From contig JBBUDB010000053.1 in NCBI GenBank assembly GCA_038057515.1, forward strand, positions 1-7,435: 7,435 bases of DNA, written 5' to 3'. The first letter of the stretch is position 1. Each line of letters begins with the position of its first letter. A program made the position numbers and the translations under genes. This DNA is from DATJQA01 sp038057515. Lineage in GTDB: Bacteria; Patescibacteriota; Minisyncoccia; UBA6257; 2-01-FULL-56-20. Under the pieces are notes generated by a model, which worked only from the letters and a program-made list of their open reading frames with translations, searched no databases and was not told the DNA's origin. Shown here piece after piece: positions 1 through 4,466 of this stretch.

Positions 1-10
1 GAATCCGCCG

Positions 11-388
11 TCAGAAAATCCCGGAGGCGCCGTAAAGCTTGGGGTGCATGATGCCGCGGCGCATGGCCTCGAAAACTGGGCTATGAAGACCGATTTCGGC
101 TGCTAAAAACCGCCTGCCGGGCCAGGGTCCAGTCTGCCATTCATTTTTAGCGAACCTTGCCGAGACCGCGTAGGCGGCGAGAAGCAACATTATCCCGGGC
201 ACTAGGAATATCGCCGGGGCCTGGGAAAGCGGCGGCAGGACGCCGAGATGAGACGTGCCGCCGCAAGTACCGCCCGCGCCCGACAACATCGGCATCTGGT
301 GATGTACCACGGAAAAACCGCAAATCGAAGATGCCACGACGATGACGGCGGCACCGAGGACGGTAAGGATTTTTGGGGTCAGAGTCAT
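11..388 (-). CDS. Small two-helix membrane protein, unknown function
   Basis: I do not recognise this 125-residue protein as a named family. It has two clear hydrophobic segments, about residues 6-30 (beginning PKILTVLGAAVIVV) and 57-77 (beginning APAIFLVPGIMLLL), joined by a Gly/Pro-rich loop with Cys42. The first segment could alternatively be an uncleaved signal anchor. The C-terminal about 45 residues are polar and basic (MRRGIMHPKLYGASGIF at the end) and probably lie on the cytoplasmic face. It begins 29 nt downstream of the MTH1-like Nudix stop, so it may be the last gene of that run. There is no good Shine-Dalgarno site at normal spacing before ATG 388. A GAGGGGAT run lies too far upstream. 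The gene has its own stop (TGA, 11-13), so it is complete. Reality of the gene is supported by hydrophobic pattern and position only. Confidence 0.6.
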   Translation of the reverse strand: MTLTPKILTVLGAAVIVVASSICGFSVVHHQMPMLSGAGGTCGGTSHLGVLPPLSQAPAIFLVPGIMLLLAAYAVSARFAKNEWQTGPWPGRRFLAAEIGLHSPVFEAMRRGIMHPKLYGASGIF

Positions 389-417
389 GCGGGTACACCC
401 ATTCTAAGCTATCCCCT

Positions 418-906
418 CTAAAGATCCAAATAGAACTCATCCACCACTTCGAGCGTATGTTCCAAAATAACGTCGTGCCCCTCGAAGAGGATCCGGCCGC
501 GGAACTTCTTGTTCCGGGCGAAAAGCGGGAACCAGAGGGCGTCGTCCGGCCACATTTCGGCAAACGGAATCTCGTCGAAATAGAACCACTTTGGCCGCAT
601 TTCCTCGGTTTCTACGGGCTCACCGTCGAATTCGGCAACGCGGAAAAAGTGGATTTCAAGGATTTCCGGACTTCCGGCAAATTCAAATTCAACGATACCG
701 CAAAGCTCCGGGTTGCGAATGTCTATTCCCGCTTCTTCGCGGGTCTCGCGATGCGCCGCCTCAAGGACGGTTTCGCCCGGATGCAGTTTCCCGCCGAAAC
801 CGTTCCACCGGCCCGCGCCGAAACCGCGCTTCTTCATTCCCAAAAGGACGCGGCGGCCATCGCGCACCAGAACCAACGTCAGGAGCTTTTTGGGGCGGTC
901 GGTCAT
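418..906 (-). CDS. MTH1-like Nudix hydrolase (oxidised purine nucleoside triphosphate diphosphatase)
   Basis: This 162-residue protein is predicted to hydrolyse oxidised dNTPs such as 8-oxo-dGTP and 2-OH-dATP to monophosphates, which keeps mutagenic nucleotides out of DNA. The Nudix box is complete at residues 39-61 (G39, E45, R53-E54, E57-E58, G60). Outside the box it matches the animal MTH1/NUDT1 subgroup, not MutT. The block GMKKRGFGAGRWNGFGGK is the same, as I remember it, as in human MTH1, and the later EMRPKWF and MWPDD/WFP segments also match. N35, W119, D121 and D122 align with the human base-recognition residues Asn33, Trp117, Asp119 and Asp120. Length fits the family (human about 156). 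Its ATG overlaps the upstream def stop by ATGA (903-906), suggesting translational coupling; there is no separate Shine-Dalgarno site. Family assignment is firm; exact substrate preference is inferred. Confidence 0.93.
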   Translation of the reverse strand: MTDRPKKLLTLVLVRDGRRVLLGMKKRGFGAGRWNGFGGKLHPGETVLEAAHRETREEAGIDIRNPELCGIVEFEFAGSPEILEIHFFRVAEFDGEPVETEEMRPKWFYFDEIPFAEMWPDDALWFPLFARNKKFRGRILFEGHDVILEHTLEVVDEFYLDL

Positions 907-1371
907 GTTTTTAGTATACGCTTCACGAATTCGCCCGTCGTCATAAGCGTTTTTATATCGTCTATGTGGTCCACATAAACGACGCCGTCCAGGTGATCAA
1001 TCTCATGCTGGAAAACCCTGGCCGGAAACCCGGAAAGCTCTGCCATGACTGCTCGGCCTTCACTATCTATATAGCGCACCTTGATCCTCTTCGCCCGGGG
1101 CACCCGGCCGCGCACGCCGGGAAAGCTCAAACAGCCCTCCCAGTCGTATGCTTTTTCTTTCGAGCGCCAGGTGATCTTGGGGTTAACGATAACGACTTTC
1201 TCCGCCTTGGCGAGGTCTCGCCGGAGAGAGGTGGGGTAGAGTTCAATAACGGCGAGACGCACTCCCTTGCCAATCTGGGGCGCCGCGAGCCCAACACCGT
1301 TCGCCCGGCGCTTGGTGTAAAACATCTGCGCGATGAGACGTTTCCCTGCCACCGTACGCGCGAAATTAGCC
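903..1371 (-). CDS. def: Peptide deformylase, 5'-truncated by assembly gap (copy A)
   Basis: Peptide deformylase removes the N-formyl group from nascent proteins using an Fe/Zn metal. All three family motifs are present: motif 1 GVGLAAPQIG, motif 2 EGCLSFP with the Cys metal ligand, and motif 3 QHEIDHLDG with the two His ligands and catalytic Glu. The reading frame stays open into the Ns at 1372. The GTG at 1352 is therefore not a start: upstream codons read ANFART, which align with residues 23-28 of the other copy. About 22 N-terminal residues are missing. The C terminus is complete and ends in the ATGA overlap with the MTH1-like gene. Copy A shares about 80% nucleotide identity with copy B (1382-1672) over the shared part, with most differences synonymous. 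It lacks the palindromic insert of copy B; its equivalent loop is 11 residues. Confidence 0.92.
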
Positions 1372-1381
1372 NNNNNNNNNN
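1372..1381. other. Assembly gap (10 Ns) inside the def locus
   Basis: Ten consecutive Ns mark a scaffold join of unknown true size. Both flanks are peptide deformylase sequence in the same orientation, but they overlap in homology instead of abutting. Left-flank bases from about 1194 to 1371 correspond to right-flank bases from 1382 to about 1610. The order of genes to the right (ASCH, GNAT) relative to those on the left (MTH1-like Nudix) thus depends on this join being correct. Confidence 0.99.
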
Positions 1382-1672
1382 GACTTTCTGGGGATTTACC
1401 CCGTTAGAGATAAGCCGCTCCGAGCGGCTGCCGCCGTCCCGCCGGAAGCGGGAGAGCGGATCTCTAACGGGGTAAACCTCAATAACGGCCAGCCGGATAC
1501 CCTTCCCGATCTGCGGCGCCGCGAGCCCCACGCCATTCGCTTTGCGCATGGTGTAAAACATCTGCGCAATGAGACGTTTCCCAAGGGCCGTACGCACGAA
1601 GTTCGCGGCTAAATCTTTCGACCGCGTGCGAAGAATGGGATTACCAAAGTGGGTTCTGGGCAAAACTCTCAT
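1382..1672 (-). CDS. def: Peptide deformylase, 3'-truncated by assembly gap, with in-frame palindromic insert (copy B)
   Basis: This fragment holds the first 97 residues of a peptide deformylase. It starts MRVLPRTHFG, the usual N-terminal region, and contains motif 1 GVGLAAPQIG (residues 47-56). The metal-binding motifs 2 and 3 would lie in the gap. The start at 1672 is fixed by the 4-nt ATGA overlap with the upstream ASCH gene (1669-1672). After EVYP (residues 65-68) the protein runs into a 27-residue Arg/Ser/Gly-rich stretch encoded mostly by a palindromic repeat (1395-1476). It then resumes family-like sequence with QKV, aligning with EKV of copy A. The whole insert is open and in frame: the equivalent loop is 11 residues in copy A, so the net gain is 16 codons. 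Whether the full enzyme is functional cannot be judged because the rest is missing. Confidence 0.88.
1395..1476. repeat. Multi-stem palindromic element inside def copy B
   Basis: Outer arms TTTACCCCGTTAGAGAT (1395-1411) and ATCTCTAACGGGGTAAA (1460-1476) are a perfect 17-bp inverted repeat. Between them lie two further hairpins: AGCCGCT/AGCGGCT around a CCG loop (1413-1429) and TCCCGC/GCGGGA around CGGAA (1437-1453). The transcript could fold as a three-way, cloverleaf-like structure. The element contains no stop in the def frame. The contig ends 13 nt beyond its left arm, as expected if it is a multicopy repeat that broke the assembly. A shorter relative may lie at 4393-4430. It does not look like a terminator: it lies mid-gene and has no U tract. 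Confidence 0.85.
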
Positions 1673-1995
1673 TGATGCAATCTGAAAGTAACCAGCTTCA
1701 TCATGCTTTCCGGTGTCACCCGATCGCCGTAATACCCTCTAAAAAGCTCAAGCATTTCTTCGAGATTGTCGCGACGCTCCCAAACATCGAAATCGGCCTG
1801 CGTGGCCTCTCGGAGCCTCTTACTCCGAACATCCGTGATGACCGCCCGAGCGAACTCCTTAGTCGTTCCCGCCTCGACGAAAGAGAGCTCATCGCCGACC
1901 GCAAGGTTCTTATCGTCAAAAATACGCCACGTCGATACTTTCTCGCCCAAAATGATGGGCGCCACGAGATGAGCTTTGAATTTCAGGGTTTTCAT
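1669..1995 (-). CDS. ASCH domain protein
   Basis: This 108-residue single-domain protein has the ASCH signature near its start: G17-x-K-x-x-T22-W-R24 in the helix-turn, followed by the strand-forming AVGDEL segment (residues 32-37). ASCH domains have a PUA-like beta-barrel and are thought to bind RNA or modified nucleosides; some members hydrolyse N4-acetylcytidine. Which role applies here cannot be read from the sequence. The C-terminal half (FDVWERRDNLEEMLELFRGYYG) is charged and helical, as in many stand-alone ASCH proteins. It overlaps its upstream GNAT neighbour (ATGA, 1992-1995) and its downstream def neighbour (ATGA, 1669-1672), so the three are probably translated as a coupled unit. 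It is not closely related to the two DUF3850 copies in this window. Confidence 0.82.
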   Translation of the reverse strand: MKTLKFKAHLVAPIILGEKVSTWRIFDDKNLAVGDELSFVEAGTTKEFARAVITDVRSKRLREATQADFDVWERRDNLEEMLELFRGYYGDRVTPESMMKLVTFRLHQ

Positions 1996-2477
1996 GGCCT
2001 TAATTGTATCTTATGCCCGTCCGCGACCATTTTTTCGGCCATCGCCCTGCCTTCGAGCGTCGTGGGCCAGGCAAAAAGTTCCGCATCATGCGTGAGCGGT
2101 ATCGCTTTTAGTGAATCCTTAAAGAGTTTCGTCGCGAGCCCCTGCCTGCGATATTCTGGCAAAACGAAAGCGGCACAAAGGTAAAGCGCATCGTAGCGAT
2201 TCTGCGGCACCGTTTGGTCGAAAAGCTGACGCTCGGTCATGCGTCCCTCTAAAAATTGGCGCATCAAGACCTTCGTCGTCGGCACGACGACAATCCAACC
2301 CGCAGCATGTTCGCCAGCTTCGTCGGTAAGATAGTGAAATGCCGCCGGGTGGAGCCGGCGAAGTTTCACGACCGATGCCTGGGTGATCGGGATTTGCTCT
2401 GGATCGTTAAGTGTCCCGAAAAACTTTTCGGCGATCCGCATCGTTTCGGCGAGAATTTGTTCTTCAGTGGCGGCCAT
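1992..2477 (-). CDS. GNAT-family N-acetyltransferase
   Basis: This 161-residue protein has a GNAT acetyl-CoA-binding core. The beta4-alpha3 region YLCAAFVLPEYRRQGLATKL (residues 99-118) carries R110-R111-Q-G113-L-A115, the pyrophosphate-binding loop (Q/R-x-x-G-x-G/A). The N-terminal about 50 residues are helical and Glu-rich. A short strand GWIVVVPTT (60-68) probably opens the GNAT sheet. The acceptor substrate cannot be predicted. It starts 6 nt after the MazG-like stop without a well-spaced Shine-Dalgarno site and overlaps the ASCH start by ATGA. Confidence in the fold is good. A link to an RNA-type role through the neighbouring ASCH gene (some ASCH proteins act on acetylated cytidine) is only a speculation from adjacency. 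Confidence 0.8.
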   Translation of the reverse strand: MAATEEQILAETMRIAEKFFGTLNDPEQIPITQASVVKLRRLHPAAFHYLTDEAGEHAAGWIVVVPTTKVLMRQFLEGRMTERQLFDQTVPQNRYDALYLCAAFVLPEYRRQGLATKLFKDSLKAIPLTHDAELFAWPTTLEGRAMAEKMVADGHKIQLRP

Positions 2478-2483
2478 GGTATT

Positions 2484-2786
2484 TTATGACTCTTCTAAAA
2501 TAATCTTTTTCTCGAACGCACCGCGCTCCTTAACCTTGGCAATCCTTGCTTTCTCGATATCTGCTTGGTCAAATTTCTTGCACGTGCGGATGGCACCAAG
2601 TACTTCCTCAATATCCGCCATTTTTTCGACAGACTCGCTTTCAATGAATTCTTTAGCTTCCTCAAGGAGCTTCTCTTTTAGTTTTTCCCAGTATTCCGTA
2701 TCGTTTGCAATGTGAACGATCGGCATACCGCCCTTACTTTTGATGTATCCAGGAATCTTATCGCGAACGAGTTTGTTGTATTTCAT
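2484..2786 (-). CDS. MazG-like all-alpha NTP pyrophosphohydrolase (COG4997 type)
   Basis: The start MKYNKLVRDKIP and the end RGAFEKKIILEE are typical of the COG4997 group (phosphoribosyl-ATP pyrophosphohydrolase-like, predicted house-cleaning enzyme for non-canonical NTPs). The protein is 100 residues, the normal size, and all-helical. The first metal motif E42-E43-x-x-E46 is present (LLEEAKEF). The second region reads EKMADIEEV (54-62), with D58 kept. The residue three before D58 is Lys55, where I would expect Glu in an ExxD motif, though E54 is adjacent. This might shift metal binding or be a normal family variant. It lies 15 nt downstream of the SEC-C tail remnant and 6 nt upstream of the GNAT gene. 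Its reading frame is more AT-rich than the def/MTH1 genes. Confidence 0.85.
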   Translation of the reverse strand: MKYNKLVRDKIPGYIKSKGGMPIVHIANDTEYWEKLKEKLLEEAKEFIESESVEKMADIEEVLGAIRTCKKFDQADIEKARIAKVKERGAFEKKIILEES

Positions 2787-2801
2787 GGGTTTTCTCGTAA
2801 A

Positions 2802-2833
2802 CTACTTTCCGTGACATTTTTTGCATTTCTTCC
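2802..2833 (-). pseudogene. Remnant of a SecA-like SEC-C tail
   Basis: Read on the minus strand, this stretch encodes KKCKKCHGK followed by TAG. It matches the last codons of secA in this window (KKYKKCHGK then TAA, 6576-6607) at 26 of 32 bases, and all six differences are transitions. There is no start codon or zinc-binding CxC half attached to it: the palindrome 2833-2876 stands exactly where the rest of the motif should be. In frame it continues upstream through the palindrome to the TAA that ends the SEC-C miniprotein. It looks like the 3' end of a SEC-C gene cut off by insertion or recombination. Confidence 0.6.
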
Positions 2834-2876
2834 TATAAACATCCTTACAAACTGGAGTTTGTAAGGATGTTTATAG
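2833..2876. repeat. Perfect 20-bp-arm palindrome at the end of the SEC-C miniprotein
   Basis: The left arm CTATAAACATCCTTACAAAC (2833-2852) and the right arm GTTTGTAAGGATGTTTATAG (2857-2876) are exact reverse complements around a TGGA loop. Two further loop bases can pair. Neither strand has a U tract directly after it, so it is not a classical intrinsic terminator. The AT-rich composition and lack of any coding role suggest a small palindromic mobile or repeat unit. The right arm supplies the last coding bases (CTA TAA) of the SEC-C miniprotein, and the left arm abuts the SEC-C tail remnant. No clear target-site duplication is visible. Confidence 0.88.
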
Positions 2877-3011
2877 CGTCTCTTTCCGGTGGCAGCGTTT
2901 GTATTTCATCGGTCGTCCGTCGGCGTGTTTCGCTCCGCACCGGCACGGGGCGTTCCGCCCCGGTTCCTTATTCCCCTTCGCGTTATCCGTGCTGATCTTT
3001 TCCGCAGGCAT
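2871..3011 (-). CDS. SEC-C zinc-motif miniprotein (46 residues)
   Basis: The protein has a polar N terminus (MPAEKISTDNAKGNKE), then a SEC-C motif: PGRNAPC23-R-C25-G, followed by KYKRC40-H41. SEC-C motifs bind zinc; in SecA they contact SecB and ribosomes, and they occur as add-ons in many proteins. Here the motif is nearly the whole protein. The spacing between the CxC and CH pairs is 14 residues (AKHADGRPMKYKR region) instead of the 8 seen in the SecA tail at the right of this window, a six-residue extension. The ATG at 3011 lies 10 nt after the DUF3850 copy A stop, without a strong Shine-Dalgarno site. The stop falls inside the palindrome 2833-2876. It could be a genuine small protein or the surviving half of a larger, disrupted one. 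Confidence 0.65.
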   Translation of the reverse strand: MPAEKISTDNAKGNKEPGRNAPCRCGAKHADGRPMKYKRCHRKETL

Positions 3012-3021
3012 AGGTTCGTAA

Positions 3022-3288
3022 TTATTCCAGGGAAATAACCTGTATCCCCTTTTCTTTGATATCTTTCTCGGGCCAGAACAAATTGTCCATCTTGAACTTC
3101 CCGACGTAAGTCACTTTCTTCTCTAGTTTTCTCCCCGTATATTCTTTTACTTCCGGATCCCATTCTTCGAGGACCAGCATATCGCCCTCGTTAATCTCAA
3201 AGTCGTTGAGGCGAAGGTCGTAATTCTTCTTTCCCGACGCGACGACCGCGAAATATTCCGGCCAAGCTTTTTTTCTGATCGTTGCCAT
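3022..3288 (-). CDS. DUF3850 (ASCH/PUA-like) protein, copy A
   Basis: This 88-residue protein has the DUF3850 pattern. W9-P-E-Y-F comes first, then SGKKNYDLR (18-26) with the ASCH-like G-K-K and Arg26, then EGD (34-36), LEEWDP (40-45) and YTGR (50-53), ending in a conserved VTYVG strand. The fold is a PUA-like barrel related to ASCH; nucleic-acid or nucleotide binding is likely but no reaction is established. It differs from copy B (6308-6574) at only 11 of 88 residues. The bases just before its ATG resemble the secA 3' end that precedes copy B, suggesting it was duplicated from there. It lies 19 nt downstream of a Nudix gene and 10 nt upstream of the SEC-C miniprotein. Confidence 0.88.
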   Translation of the reverse strand: MATIRKKAWPEYFAVVASGKKNYDLRLNDFEINEGDMLVLEEWDPEVKEYTGRKLEKKVTYVGKFKMDNLFWPEKDIKEKGIQVISLE

Positions 3289-3307
3289 GTTATGTGCCGC
3301 GCATTGA

Positions 3308-3730
3308 TTACTTAATGATCTCCCGACGGACCAGGTCGGGAATGATCTTATTTCTGATTATCGGCGATACTCTTGGGTTACGAGCATCTTTCCTGCCTAT
3401 CCAGCATAACGCACCGATCTCGGAAGAGGGTTTCGGCGTCCCGATAAGTTTTCCCCGATACAATCGAATCATGACGTCTTTTCCTGGCGTCGCGGCTATA
3501 TCCTCATATTCCCCGATGAGCGCCAGGTCTTCCATATTGACATCGCAATCCAGTTCCTCTTTTATTTCTCGTTGTAGGCATTCGACGTCTGATCTCTCTT
3601 CAAGCTTTCCACCGGGCATCAGATACTGCGTAACCGATTTTTCCGTATATCTTTCGCCCGGCTCGCAAACCAAAAACTTGGTTTTGTCATCATTCAGCAC
3701 GAGCAGACCGATCTTATTGTAGTAGGCCAT
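3308..3730 (-). CDS. Nudix hydrolase with a degenerate Nudix box
   Basis: This 140-residue Nudix-fold protein hydrolyses a nucleoside-diphosphate-linked compound of unknown identity. The box starts at G40-G41-K and contains the catalytic helix R54-E55-I-K-E58-E59, so the metal-binding glutamates are present. Two canonical positions differ: the first Glu (G-x5-E) is Arg46, and the Gly of EExGU is Asp61. Many active Nudix enzymes tolerate such changes, so I still expect activity. The N-terminal strand YYNKIGLLVLNDDKTKFLV and the later ALCWIGRKDA segment fit the fold. ATG 3730 follows a GGA-containing leader. It lies 20 nt downstream of the peptidase E-like gene. It is unlike the MTH1-type Nudix at 418-906 outside the box and has no base-recognition WPDD motif. 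Confidence 0.87.
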   Translation of the reverse strand: MAYYNKIGLLVLNDDKTKFLVCEPGERYTEKSVTQYLMPGGKLEERSDVECLQREIKEELDCDVNMEDLALIGEYEDIAATPGKDVMIRLYRGKLIGTPKPSSEIGALCWIGRKDARNPRVSPIIRNKIIPDLVRREIIK

Positions 3731-3750
3731 ATAATTCCAAATTCGAAAAA

Positions 3751-4377
3751 CTACAATTTAATTTCTTCGCCCCGACCGACAAGTTTTACTTCATTACCTT
3801 TTACAAGAATTGCCTGCTCGTCCGTAAGTATCTTAACTGGATAATTCGTGGCGGAAATTTCTTGTTTAAGAATTGAATCATATTCTGACTTATAATGAAC
3901 AGATAAAAGGAACGGCACTAAACCAAGGCCGGTTAGATCAGTTAATCCGACTGTATTTTTGTCGGGATTCTTCCAGCTTGCCATTTCTATCGTCGGACAG
4001 GCAATATAGCTACCAGCGCTTACTCCTACATAAACAGTTCCTTTTCCAATAAGTTCTTTAACGACCTTATCAAAACCGCTCGCTCTTACGTGCTTTAGCA
4101 AATAAAACGTATTACCGCCTTGGACATAGACAATGTCTTTACCGTCGAGCAAAACACGTAGCTCTTTCTCGTTTTTTCCTTCAATATCAACATTCTCAAC
4201 GTTAAATCCCAACTCTCTCATTATCTGATTTTCTTTTTCCAAATATGAAAGATTTTTCTCGCTTTTCGAGGCAGTGATAACGTGGGCGACTTTTATTTGA
4301 TCTGCCGGCTTGGGAAGAATTTTTAAGATTTCCTCCTTAACGTTCATCCCGGCAGAAGTCAAGAGTATTGTTTTCAT
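3751..4377 (-). CDS. Peptidase E-like (family S51) serine hydrolase
   Basis: This is a 208-residue protein of the peptidase E / class I glutaminase-like fold. The nucleophile elbow is GVS120AGS, and QGGNT (86-90) gives the glycine-rich oxyanion loop. H161 in VPFLLSVHY sits where PepE has its catalytic His (VPF...HY). In bacteria PepE cleaves Asp-X dipeptides, but many S51 relatives have unknown substrates. I chose the ATG at 4377 (MKTILLTSAG), because the strand there is the normal family start and AGGA/GGAAAG lies just upstream. A longer frame from 4458 would add 27 residues, largely encoded by a palindromic element (4393-4430), and seems non-native. The gene is visibly AT-richer than the transporter before it. 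Confidence 0.86.
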   Translation of the reverse strand: MKTILLTSAGMNVKEEILKILPKPADQIKVAHVITASKSEKNLSYLEKENQIMRELGFNVENVDIEGKNEKELRVLLDGKDIVYVQGGNTFYLLKHVRASGFDKVVKELIGKGTVYVGVSAGSYIACPTIEMASWKNPDKNTVGLTDLTGLGLVPFLLSVHYKSEYDSILKQEISATNYPVKILTDEQAILVKGNEVKLVGRGEEIKL

Positions 4378-4392
4378 ATTCCTACTTTCCAT

Positions 4393-4430
4393 GGTACCCC
4401 GTAAAGATCGCTTCGCTCGCCACGGGGCAA
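4393..4430. repeat. Short palindromic element, possible relative of the def insert
   Basis: On the plus strand CCCCGT (4397-4402) pairs with ACGGGG (4422-4427), with a GC-rich interior CGCTTCGCTCGCC. The ends resemble the def-embedded element: TACCCCGTAAAGAT here against TACCCCGTTAGAGAT there, and on the minus strand TTTGCCCCGT against TTTACCCCGT. It lies between the ABC transporter stop and the peptidase E-like start. Relationship to the def element is suggestive, not proven, because the interior hairpins do not align well. Confidence 0.5.
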
Positions 4431-4466
4431 ACTTTTTTATTTTCCCAGTTAAAATCAAATTGGATA

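Noticed and set aside
373..978. Long plus-strand ORF of 201 residues opposite the MTH1-like gene
   Set aside because: It is the antisense shadow of a strongly conserved Nudix gene and shows no recognisable domain.
1127..1381. Continuous minus-strand frame joining both def fragments through the Ns
   Set aside because: Left of the gap it reads def copy A in the wrong frame. Real copy A is in another frame (903-1371), so the join is an artefact of the 10-N placeholder.
2784..2861. Short leader ORF on the minus strand starting in the palindrome (MFIGRNAKNV...) and ending by ATGA overlap at the MazG-like start
   Set aside because: Its only Shine-Dalgarno-like bases touch the ATG without spacing, and it reads the SEC-C tail out of frame, so it is most likely a chance frame.
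2833..2876. Rho-independent terminator between the SEC-C miniprotein and the MazG-like gene
   Set aside because: The stem is AT-rich and there is no U tract after it on either strand.
2930..2962. GC-rich hairpin CGGGGCG/CGCCCCG near 2946-2962 as another palindromic element
   Set aside because: It falls on codons for the conserved PGRNAPC part of the SEC-C motif, so the symmetry can be explained by coding. No similarity to the other elements is clear.
4378..4458. N-terminal 27-residue extension of the peptidase E-like protein
   Set aside because: It is largely encoded by a palindromic element and lies upstream of the normal family start MKTILLTSAG at 4377.
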